A DNA stretch of 64,000 bases from an uncultured Oscillospiraceae bacterium (GTDB lineage Bacteria; Bacillota; Clostridia; Oscillospirales; Oscillospiraceae). The notes under the pieces were generated by a model. It did no database searches. It was not told the DNA's origin and saw nothing but the letters and a program-made list of their open reading frames with translations. Where the stretch lies: positions 17,253 to 81,252 of the forward strand of contig CAKTGM010000006.1 in the NCBI GenBank assembly GCA_934561515.1, written 5' to 3'. The translations under genes and the position numbers were made by a program. Of the stretch, positions 57,674 through 64,000 are shown piece after piece (within the stretch, counting starts at the first letter, position 1; every line of letters begins with the position of its first letter).

Positions 57674-59353
57674 TTATTCGATCGAAATGATATAGTAGTA
57701 GACCGGCTGGCCGCCGCGGATCAGGCTGATCTCGGCGTCCGGGCATCTGCGGGTGAAGACGGCGCTGGCTTTCTGCGCGTCCTCCTCGCTCACGTCCTCG
57801 CCGTAGAAAACGGTGATGAATTCCGCATCGCGCTCGGCGGCCACGTCGGAAAGGTTCTCGAGCAGGGCGGAAACGTCCCGGTCGGTGCCGAGAAGCTTGC
57901 CGTCGAGCAGGGCGAGATAGTCGCCCTCGTGGATGTCGAAGCCGTCAAAGTCCGAGTTGCGCGCAGCATAGGTGATCTGCGCGGTGGAGACGCACTGCGC
58001 CGCGTCCGTCATGGCCTTCTCAATGGCCTCGGCGCTCGCAGCGTCGGGGTCAACGGCCATCATCGCGCTGATGCCCTGCGGGACGGAGGCCGTGGGGATG
58101 ACGACGACCTTCTTCTCCGTGAGAGCCGCGCACTGCTGTGCAGCCATGATGATGTTCTTGTTGTTCGGCAGGACGAAAACGGTGTGCGCCGGGACCTTTC
58201 TGATCTCCTTGAGGATGCTCTCGGTCGAGGGGTTCATGGTCTGCCCACCGCTGATGACGCCGTCGGCGCCGAGGTCGGTGAAGACGCCGGCAAGCCCGTC
58301 GCCCGCGCAGACGGCGAGGAAGCCGTAGTCCTTCTCGGGCGCGGCCTCTTCGGTGCTGTCCTCCGCTTCGGCGTTTTCGAGCTCTTCCTCGATGGCATCG
58401 AGATCGTCGGTGGACTGGGCCTTGCCGCCGGAGGCGAGCTGCTGGGCCTGCGTGCGCATATTCTCGATCTTGGCAAGCTCGAGCGTGCCGTACTTCTGCG
58501 CCTCGCTCAAGGCCTCGCCGGGAATGTCGGTGTGGACGTGGACCTTGAAGGCCTCGTCGTCCTCGCCGATGACGAGCGAATCGCCGATGCCGTCCAAAAA
58601 TCTGCGGAACGGCTCGATGCTGCGTCCGCTCTTGCGGACGATGAACACGGTATCGAATGTGAAGGTGATGTCTTCTTCGGAAAGCATGGCAAAATCCGCC
58701 TTTTCCTGCGTATCTTCCGCTGTGAGCTCGGGACGCTCCTCGCCGCGCAGCGCGCTGAGCATACCGCCGAGAATGAGCAAAAAGCCCTTGCCGCCCGCGT
58801 CCACAACGCCCGCCTTCTTGAGAACGGGGTTCATGTCGGTCGTCTGCGCGAGCGTGATCTCGCCCTGCGCAATGGCCTGCTCGATGACGTATTCAACGCT
58901 GTTGCGCTCCTCGGCGGCCGTGGCGGCCCGCTCGGCGGCGAGGCGCGAAACGGTCAGGATCGTGCCCTCGGCGGGCTTCATCACGGCGTTGTACGCCGCG
59001 GCGACGCCCTCTTGCAGCGCGGCGGCAAAGGCCGCGCCGTCAGCCTCCGTGCAGCCCTTGAGCTCCTTGGAGACGCCGCGGAAGAGAAGCGAGAGAATGA
59101 CGCCGGAGTTGCCGCGCGCGCCGCGCAGCAGCGCGGAGGCGGTGACGGAGGCAGCCTGATCGACCGTCTTGGGGTCGATCTTCTTGAGCTCCTGCGCCGC
59201 GGTCTGGATGGTGAGGCTCATGTTGGTGCCCGTGTCGCCGTCGGGCACGGGGAATACATTGAGGTCGTTGATGGCCTGCTGTGCCTGTGTGATGGAGACG
59301 GTGCCGAAGAGCAGCATCTCCTTAAACATGGCACCATTGATGGTATCGTGCAT
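57674..59353 (-). CDS. fakA: DAK2-domain fatty acid kinase subunit FakA (YloV)
   Basis: 559 residues. An N-terminal DAK2/Dak phosphatase-like domain has 'NVFPVPDGDTGTNM' (Mg-ATP aspartates) and 'GARGNSGVILS'. The middle and C-terminal FakA domains contain 'DAGGKGFLLILGGM' and 'FVLPNNKNIIMAAQQCA'. With a FakB carrier it phosphorylates fatty acids for membrane lipid synthesis. It is 22 bases after the Asp23-like gene, a conserved pair (yloU-yloV). Confidence 0.93.
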   Translation of the reverse strand: MHDTINGAMFKEMLLFGTVSITQAQQAINDLNVFPVPDGDTGTNMSLTIQTAAQELKKIDPKTVDQAASVTASALLRGARGNSGVILSLLFRGVSKELKGCTEADGAAFAAALQEGVAAAYNAVMKPAEGTILTVSRLAAERAATAAEERNSVEYVIEQAIAQGEITLAQTTDMNPVLKKAGVVDAGGKGFLLILGGMLSALRGEERPELTAEDTQEKADFAMLSEEDITFTFDTVFIVRKSGRSIEPFRRFLDGIGDSLVIGEDDEAFKVHVHTDIPGEALSEAQKYGTLELAKIENMRTQAQQLASGGKAQSTDDLDAIEEELENAEAEDSTEEAAPEKDYGFLAVCAGDGLAGVFTDLGADGVISGGQTMNPSTESILKEIRKVPAHTVFVLPNNKNIIMAAQQCAALTEKKVVVIPTASVPQGISAMMAVDPDAASAEAIEKAMTDAAQCVSTAQITYAARNSDFDGFDIHEGDYLALLDGKLLGTDRDVSALLENLSDVAAERDAEFITVFYGEDVSEEDAQKASAVFTRRCPDAEISLIRGGQPVYYYIISIE

Positions 59354-59375
59354 GGGATGATGTCCTCCTCGGTTT

Positions 59376-59726
59376 TTAGATATTCATACTGTCGACGCAG
59401 ACATCCACACTGCGGATGTTCGCGCCTGTGTTTTCGCTGACCATATAGCGCACCTGACTGATGATCGAACGGCAGACGGCGGCAATGTTGACGCCGTGCT
59501 CGACGATGATGTGCAGCTCGATGGAAATGTCTCCCTCCTCGTGGGGGATGATGCGCACGCCCTTGCTCATCGCTTCGCGGCGCAGCAGGTGGACAAGCCC
59601 GTCCGTCATGGAACGGTAGGCCATGCCCTTGACGCCGAAGCAGCTTGTGGCGGCGGCGCCGGTAATATTGGACAGAGCGGCGTCAGAAATGCTGATCTCG
59701 CCCTTTTCAGTCTGTAGCCTGATCAT
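59376..59726 (-). CDS. Asp23/Gls24 family protein (YloU-like)
   Basis: 116 residues from the ATG at 59726 (SD AAAGGAGTATC). 'GEISISDAALSNITGAAATSCFGVKGM' and 'SIELHIIVEHGVNI' mark the DUF322/Asp23 fold. It is an envelope-stress-type cytosolic protein found in front of fakA in many Firmicutes. Confidence 0.93.
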   Translation of the reverse strand: MIRLQTEKGEISISDAALSNITGAAATSCFGVKGMAYRSMTDGLVHLLRREAMSKGVRIIPHEEGDISIELHIIVEHGVNIAAVCRSIISQVRYMVSENTGANIRSVDVCVDSMNI

Positions 59727-59939
59727 GGAAGATACTCCTTTCTCCCCGGTCAATAAAAATGTGACCATATTACTACTCCATACCATTATATACGAAGCGC
59801 GCGGGAATAACAAGAGAAAATATTTTGCGGAAAATATGGGAAAATGTCACAGAGTCTATTGAAAATGAACGGAACTTCACGTATTATGGAAACCAAAGAG
59901 AGCTTGCGCCCGCAATTTGGCGCAGGGGAGGAAGAAAAT

Positions 59940-60497
59940 ATGAGAGTGATCACAGGCTCGGCGCGCGGACGGCGGCTGGGCGAACTCAAGGGCATGGAGA
60001 CCCGCCCGACGACCGACAAGGTCAAGGAAAGCATTTTCAATTGTATCCAGTTCGACGTAGAGGATGCGCGCGTGCTCGATCTTTTTGCGGGCACGGGCCA
60101 GCTCGGCATCGAGGCGCTCTCGCGCGGGGCGAGGAGTGCGCTCTTTGTCGACAAGCGCGCGGACGCGGTCAGGCTCGTGCGCGAAAATCTCGCGCTGTGC
60201 CGCCTTGAGGAAAACGCGCAGGTCATCTGCGGGGATTCCCTCGCTGCGCTCGGCACGCAGAGCGGCCGGTTCGACATTATTTTCCTCGATCCGCCGTATG
60301 AAAGCGGCCTTCTCGCGCAGGCGATGGAGCGCATTGCGTCGTTTGACATTTTATCCCCCGATGGTATAATGGTCGCAGAAAGCCCGCTGGGGCAGGAGCT
60401 TCCCGCGCTTCCCGCGCCCTACAGCCTGCACCGCGAGTACCGCTACGGCAAGATCAAGGTGAGCATCTATCACCGCGCGGGGGAGGAAGAGGCATGA
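59940..60497 (+). CDS. rsmD: 16S rRNA (guanine966-N2)-methyltransferase RsmD
   Basis: 185 residues from the ATG at 59940 (SD GGGAGGAAG). SAM motif I is 'VLDLFAGTGQLGIEALSRG', catalytic motif 'FLDPPYE', N-terminal 'RVITGSARGRRL'. It methylates G966 of 16S rRNA. The stop overlaps coaD by 4 bases (ATGA); rsmD-coaD is a conserved pair. Confidence 0.95.
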   Translation: MRVITGSARGRRLGELKGMETRPTTDKVKESIFNCIQFDVEDARVLDLFAGTGQLGIEALSRGARSALFVDKRADAVRLVRENLALCRLEENAQVICGDSLAALGTQSGRFDIIFLDPPYESGLLAQAMERIASFDILSPDGIMVAESPLGQELPALPAPYSLHREYRYGKIKVSIYHRAGEEEA

Positions 60498-60985
60498 AGA
60501 TCGCGGTCTTTCCCGGCTCGTTCGACCCTGTGACGATCGGACACCGGGACATCATCGAGCGCGCCTCGAAGCTCTTCGACCGCGTGTATGTGTCCATCGT
60601 GCCGAACGGGACAAAAACGCACCCGATGTTTTCAGACGCGCAGAAGCTTGAGCTCATGCGCGCGAGCGTTGCGGACCTTCCCAACGTGGAGGCGGAGCTG
60701 GGCGGCGGACTTCTGACGGATTACGCCCTCGGAAAAGGCGCGCAGTTTTTGGTGCGCGGCGTGCGCAACAGCGTGGATTTTGACGCAGAGCAGCAGCTCT
60801 CGCTCATCTACCGCGACGTGTCGGAGGGAAAGCTTGAAACCGTGCTGCTCGTCGCCGAGCCAAAGTATCAGCACATCAGCTCCACAATGGTGCGCGAGAT
60901 GATCAAATACGGGCAGGAGCTTGAAAAATATATGCCGCCGCGCGCGGCAGCGCTTGTGAAAGGATGGAGAAATCATGGCGAATAA
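60494..60985 (+). CDS. coaD: Phosphopantetheine adenylyltransferase CoaD
   Basis: 163 residues. 'PGSFDPVTIGHRDII' holds the (H/T)xGH nucleotidyl-transferase motif, with 'RGVRNSVDFDAE' and 'YQHISSTMVREM' (ISSTxxR) in the C-terminal half. It makes dephospho-CoA. It overlaps rsmD by 4 and the next gene by 11 bases. Confidence 0.97.
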   Translation: MKIAVFPGSFDPVTIGHRDIIERASKLFDRVYVSIVPNGTKTHPMFSDAQKLELMRASVADLPNVEAELGGGLLTDYALGKGAQFLVRGVRNSVDFDAEQQLSLIYRDVSEGKLETVLLVAEPKYQHISSTMVREMIKYGQELEKYMPPRAAALVKGWRNHGE

Positions 60986-61490
60986 CGATGTGCAGCATCT
61001 TCTGGATATGCTTTACGAACTGATCGACGGGGCAAAGAACGCGCCGCTGTCGAGCGACAAGTGCATTCTCGTGCGCGACGAGGCGCTCGACCTGCTCGAT
61101 GAGATCCGCGCCCAGCTCCCTGTGGAGCTTTCCCGCGCGCAGGAGCTCATCCGCGCAAAGGAGGACTATGTCAAGGCCGCCAAGCGCGATGTGGAGCGCA
61201 TGATGCAGCAGGCCGAGCAGGACGCGAAAAACAAGGTGTCTGAGACGGAGGTGCTCGGCGCGGCCCGCGAGAAGAGCCACGAGATCATCAAGAAGGCCGA
61301 GGACCGCTCGCGCGAGATGTACCGCGTTGCCAACGAGTACACCGAGGACGCGCTGCGCCGCACCGAGGAGGCTATCCAGATGGCGCTGAGCGAGGTGCAG
61401 CAGTCCCGCTCGAACTTCCGCGCCGCGTCCGCGGCGCAGATGCAGCGCTGCCGCGAGGAACTGGCGCAGTCCGCTGAAAAACAATCTTAA
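60975..61490 (+). CDS. Coiled-coil protein, V-ATPase E/H-like, unknown function
   Basis: 171 residues, almost entirely helical with heptad-like Glu/Lys/Ala content ('AKEDYVKAAKRDVERMMQQAEQDAKNKV' region). It is similar in character to stalk subunits annotated as ATPase or vacuolar H+-ATPase subunit H. It recurs next to coaD in Clostridia, so a true rotary-ATPase role is doubtful. It starts inside coaD (SD AAAGGATGGAG). Confidence 0.7.
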   Translation: MANNDVQHLLDMLYELIDGAKNAPLSSDKCILVRDEALDLLDEIRAQLPVELSRAQELIRAKEDYVKAAKRDVERMMQQAEQDAKNKVSETEVLGAAREKSHEIIKKAEDRSREMYRVANEYTEDALRRTEEAIQMALSEVQQSRSNFRAASAAQMQRCREELAQSAEKQS

Positions 61491-61563
61491 ACAGCGAATA
61501 AATTTTGGTCAAAATCGACAAAAACCGACAGAACCGGTAGACATAATCTATATTTCGACTTTA

Positions 61564-61603
61564 CAAAAAGGAGCACCACAAGATATTGTGGCGCTCCTTT
61601 TTC
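61564..61603 (+). terminator. Terminator after the coaD operon
   Basis: An imperfect stem AAAAAGGAGC-x-CCACA/TGTGG-x-GCTCCTTTTT with loop around 61583-61588 and T5. The remainder of the 409-base gap to mraZ holds the mraZ promoter and boxes, otherwise nothing. Confidence 0.85.
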
Positions 61604-61706
61604 GTGCCACAAGCAAATGAAACAGATGTTTGAAAAATGAGGAAATCGGGGCACTCTTTCACCGAAAAAAGCGCTGAAAGGCTTGAAATTACAGGAAAAT
61701 TTCTGC

Positions 61707-61735
61707 TTGCATTTTTTATGTGAATCCCGTATACT
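61707..61735 (+). promoter_or_regulatory. Sigma-A promoter of the mraZ/dcw operon
   Basis: TTGCAT (61707-61712), a 17-base spacer and TATACT (61730-61735), giving a long (about 155-base) untranslated leader. Confidence 0.8.
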
Positions 61736-61745
61736 CAAAGCACAG

Positions 61746-61794
61746 GTGGGGGAAAGTGGTGCATCATACCATGAAAATGGTTTACTTTCCCACA
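61746..61794 (+). promoter_or_regulatory. Candidate MraZ-binding boxes in the mraZ leader
   Basis: GTGGG (61746-61750) and GTGGT (61756-61760) are spaced exactly 10 bases, the period of MraZ operators (TGGG-N5-TGGG). An inverted copy ACTTTCCCAC follows (about 61784-61793). Position just downstream of the predicted start fits autorepression. Confidence 0.6.
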
Positions 61795-61899
61795 TAAGCA
61801 TCGAATCGGACGGAGCACGGCTTTTTCGGAAAAGGGGAAAAGGCCGCGTTTTCGCGCCCCTTCGACGCGAAAATGCTTTGAAAAGGGAGGCGAGCCGCC

Positions 61900-62316
61900 G
61901 TGACGGGTCAGTATCAGCACACGATCGACGCCAAGGGGCGGCTGTTCATTCCCGCGAAGCTGCGCGAGGAGCTTGGCGAGACGTTTTATGTCACCCTGGG
62001 CATGGACTCCTGCCTGAGCGTCTATTCCGACGCCTCCTGGGCGCGCTTCACCGAAAAGTTTGAAAGTCTGCCCTACACCAAGGCCAAGGCCATGCGTCCG
62101 CTTCTGGCCAACGCCGCCAAGTGCGAGCCGGACGCGCAGGGGCGCATCGTGCTGCCGCAGAAGCTGCGCGCCTATGCGCATCTTGAAAAGGACGTGGTCG
62201 TGATCGGCGTTGCGAACCGCGCCGAGATCTGGAACGCGGAGAAGTGGGCGGAGATCGAGGCCGTGGAGCTCAACCCCGAGAATCTGGCCGCCGTGATGGA
62301 AGAGCTGGGATTCTGA
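61900..62316 (+). CDS. mraZ: Transcriptional regulator/division protein MraZ
   Basis: 138 residues with two SpoVT/AbrB-like repeats: 'HTIDAKGRLFIPAKLREEL' and 'CEPDAQGRIVLPQKLRAYA', the classic MraZ D-x-K/Q-G-R core. It is a DNA-binding ring protein repressing the dcw operon. The start is GTG behind GGGAGGCGAG. It is first of the dcw cluster and 1 base from rsmH. Confidence 0.95.
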   Translation: MTGQYQHTIDAKGRLFIPAKLREELGETFYVTLGMDSCLSVYSDASWARFTEKFESLPYTKAKAMRPLLANAAKCEPDAQGRIVLPQKLRAYAHLEKDVVVIGVANRAEIWNAEKWAEIEAVELNPENLAAVMEELGF

Positions 62317-62317
62317 T

Positions 62318-63256
62318 ATGGAAGAGAACTACGGTCATAAGCCGGTGCTGCTGCACGAGTGCCTCGACGCGCTCGCCATCAAGCCCGACGGCATTTATGT
62401 GGACGGTACGCTCGGCCGCGCCGGGCACTCGCTCGAGATCGTGCGCCGCCTGACAACAGGCAGGCTCATCGCCCTCGACCGCGACGAAACGGCCATCGAA
62501 GCGGCGAAGCGCCGCCTCGGCGACTATATGGACAAGGTAACGCTCGTGCACAGCAACTTCAGCGCGCTTGGCAGCGTCCTGCGCGAGCTTGGTATTCAGG
62601 GCGTGGACGGGATGCTCTTCGACCTCGGCGTTTCCTCCCCGCAGCTCGACGAGGCGCAGCGAGGCTTTTCCTACAAGCAGGACGCGCCGCTCGATATGCG
62701 CATGGACGCCTCCGCCGCGCTGACGGCGCGCGAGGTCGTGAACGCATGGCCCTACGAAGAGCTGCGCCGCATCCTCTTTGAATACGGTGAGGAGCGCTAC
62801 GCGCCCGCCATTGCAAAAAAGATCTGCGCCGCCCGCGAGCAGAAGCCCATCGAAACGACGATAGAGCTTGCAGACCTCATTCGCTCGGCGATGCCCGCGA
62901 GCGCGCTGCGCGAAAAGCAGCACCCCGCCAAGCGCAGCTTTCAGGCCATCCGCATCGCCGTGAACGACGAGCTGGGCGAGATCCCGCCGATGCTCGACGC
63001 GGCGGAGGAGCACCTCAAAAGCGGCGGACGGCTCGCCGTCATCACCTTCCACTCGCTGGAGGACCGCATCGTCAAGCGGAAGTTTCAGGAGCTGGCGCAG
63101 GGCTGCATCTGCCCGCCGGAATTCCCGGTGTGCGTGTGCGGCAGAACGCCGAGGATCAAGCTCGTATCCAGAAAGCCCATCGTCTCGGGCGAGGAAGAGC
63201 TGAACGAAAACCCCCGCGCCCGCAGCGCCAAGCTGCGCGTGGCGGAAAAATGTTGA
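62318..63256 (+). CDS. rsmH: 16S rRNA (cytosine1402-N4)-methyltransferase RsmH (MraW)
   Basis: 312 residues. 'HKPVLLHECLDALAI', 'YVDGTLGRAGHSLEI' (motif I), 'MLFDLGVSSPQLD', 'PLDMRMD' and C-terminal 'TFHSLEDRIVKRKF' are all family hallmarks. It methylates C1402 in 16S rRNA. It follows mraZ directly, with the SD in the mraZ end. Confidence 0.96.
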   Translation: MEENYGHKPVLLHECLDALAIKPDGIYVDGTLGRAGHSLEIVRRLTTGRLIALDRDETAIEAAKRRLGDYMDKVTLVHSNFSALGSVLRELGIQGVDGMLFDLGVSSPQLDEAQRGFSYKQDAPLDMRMDASAALTAREVVNAWPYEELRRILFEYGEERYAPAIAKKICAAREQKPIETTIELADLIRSAMPASALREKQHPAKRSFQAIRIAVNDELGEIPPMLDAAEEHLKSGGRLAVITFHSLEDRIVKRKFQELAQGCICPPEFPVCVCGRTPRIKLVSRKPIVSGEEELNENPRARSAKLRVAEKC

Positions 63257-63301
63257 AAACGCAGAAGAAATCATTGAAAAAGAGCGGAAAGGATGAACGC
63301 C

Positions 63302-63874
63302 ATGGCCAGCCGCAAACAGCAGAATATGAGATATCACGGCGGTCGTGTCGTAGGAAACCTCGCCTATGATCCGGCGTACGAGGAGCGCCAGCGCCGGCTG
63401 CGCCGCGAGCAGGAGCACGAGCGCGAGCGCCAGCGCGAGGAATTCATCCGCCCGCCGCAGCGCAGAGCGCAGCCCAAGGCCGCTCCCGTCCGCCGCCAGC
63501 GCGAAAAGGTCTCGCTCGGCGCACTGTGCGGCTTTGCGGCGCTTGCCGCCATGGTCGCGCTGATGATCATGTGCCGTGCGCAGCTCACCGCCATCTCCGC
63601 GGACGTTGTTTCCGTGCAGAAGGAGATCGCCGCGCTCGAGGACGAGCACGTTGCGCTGCTCACGCGCTACGAAAAGACGTTTGATCTGACCACCATCAAG
63701 GAAGCGGCCGCCGCCGCGGGCATGAGCAAGCCCAGCGCCTCGCAGGTCTACTACATCGACCTCTCCGAGTCCGACAGCGTGGTCGTCTACCAGCAGAAGA
63801 GCGCGAATGTGCTCAGCAAGGTGTTTGCCTCGCTGGGCAACGGCGTGTGCGCTGTGGTGGAATATTTCAAATGA
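63302..63874 (+). CDS. ftsL: FtsL-like cell division protein
   Basis: 190 residues from the second ATG, which gives a better SD spacing (AAAGG) than the ATG at 63293. A long basic cytosolic N-terminus (about 75 residues, rich in Arg/Gln/Glu) precedes one transmembrane helix (about 78-98). A coiled-coil-like extracytoplasmic region with 'VSVQKEIAALEDEHVALLTRY' (split) follows. Topology and position between rsmH and a pbp-like gene indicate FtsL, although sequence similarity is low in this family. Confidence 0.75.
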   Translation: MASRKQQNMRYHGGRVVGNLAYDPAYEERQRRLRREQEHERERQREEFIRPPQRRAQPKAAPVRRQREKVSLGALCGFAALAAMVALMIMCRAQLTAISADVVSVQKEIAALEDEHVALLTRYEKTFDLTTIKEAAAAAGMSKPSASQVYYIDLSESDSVVVYQQKSANVLSKVFASLGNGVCAVVEYFK

Positions 63875-63888
63875 GCGAAGCTATACAT

Positions 63889-63925
63889 AAGGAGTAAGGA
63901 GCTTCCTTACTCCTTTTCCATTTTT
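63889..63925 (+). terminator. Terminator-like hairpin inside the dcw cluster
   Basis: A 12-bp perfect stem AAGGAGTAAGGA/TCCTTACTCCTT (63889-63900 with 63904-63915, loop GCT), followed by TTCCATTTTT. It lies between ftsL and the next gene, so it may be a partial terminator or processing site. Confidence 0.6.
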
Positions 63926-63942
63926 AAGGAGGATGAACGACT

Positions 63943-64000
63943 GTGGCACCACGCCCCCAGAACCAGAAAAGACGGCCCGAATCCGCGCGCCGCGCAAACC
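63943..64000 (+). CDS. Start of a gene running off the right edge, probably a penicillin-binding protein
   Basis: 19 codons only (MAPRPQNQKRR...). AAGGAGGA lies about 10 bases before the GTG at 63943; an ATG at 63933 abuts the SD and is in another frame. A basic proline-rich N-terminus fits the cytosolic tail of a class B penicillin-binding protein (FtsI/SpoVD), which is the usual gene after ftsL. The protein domain itself is not in the window. Confidence 0.55.
   Translation, partial: MAPRPQNQKRRPESARRAN

Noticed and set aside
63933..64000. ATG at 63933 as start of the last gene
   Set aside because: It abuts the SD with no spacing and opens a different frame; the GTG at 63943 has workable spacing and gives a basic N-terminus expected for this gene position.

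Overview
The window looks like core chromosome of a GC-rich (roughly 60% by eye), anaerobic, spore-forming Firmicute, most like the Oscillospiraceae (Clostridium cluster IV). The reasons are an orphan spoVAC, the minimal SufC-SufB iron-sulfur pair, the DUF1385-prmC and asp23-fakA neighbourhoods, clostridial ParE/ParC-type topoisomerase subunits, an M-box leader on mgtE, and a selenium-utilisation locus. I saw no insertion sequence, prophage, CRISPR array or rRNA gene. This is a read by eye; family names rest on recognised motifs and lengths, not on searches.

Layout. 0-1.5 kb: 5' part of a ParE-like gene (minus strand), a cluster of three DnaA-box-like sites, and spoVAC. 1.5-9.5 kb: hemW, a large phosphodiester-glycosidase/SLH surface protein, and an operon of an FG-GAP-like lipoprotein with a two-component system. 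9.5-18.3 kb: housekeeping genes on the plus strand (DUF1385, prmC, recA, recX, rimO, pgsA, cysS, sdaAB, sdaAA). 18.4-24.5 kb: selenium region. selD is itself a selenoprotein gene (in-frame TGA, minus strand), followed by an ECF sigma/anti-sigma pair, then yedF, a class V aminotransferase, DUF3343, yedE and a TusA-like protein. 24.5-31.0 kb: small zinc-ribbon protein, YgjP-like metallopeptidase, DUF1653, NCS2 permease, DAACS symporter, EamA exporter, M42 peptidase. 31.1-31.7 kb: five-tRNA operon (Val-Asp-Phe-Gly-Cys). 31.7-37.6 kb: hslO, methyltransferase, aroQ, gamma carbonic anhydrase-like, M29 aminopeptidase, and mgtE behind an M-box Mg2+ riboswitch. 37.7-46.2 kb: YihY/BrkB, trkA-trkH, parC, yitT, a LUD protein, a lipoprotein. 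46.2-49.4 kb: ABC transporter of the TrpXYZ type, preceded by a leader encoding a 31-residue tyrosine-rich peptide and then a terminator. 49.4-57.6 kb: family-4 uracil-DNA glycosylase, CmpB-like membrane protein, hydrolase, glpK, small acidic protein, ECF S component with UPF0340, sufBC, ferritin-like protein. 57.7-64 kb: fakA, asp23-like, rsmD, coaD, coiled-coil protein, and the start of the dcw cluster (mraZ, rsmH, ftsL-like, a partial gene that is probably a penicillin-binding protein).

How the parts work together. SelD makes selenophosphate; YedE is the proposed selenium importer, and YedF, the TusA-like protein and the PLP aminotransferase are candidate selenium/sulfur carriers. SufC-SufB would assemble Fe-S clusters for the window's many Fe-S proteins (HemW, RimO, SdaA, UDG). 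The most novel-looking element is the tyrosine-codon leader in front of the aromatic-amino-acid-type ABC transporter. It has the anatomy of ribosome-mediated transcription attenuation, where a Firmicute would normally be expected to use a T-box.
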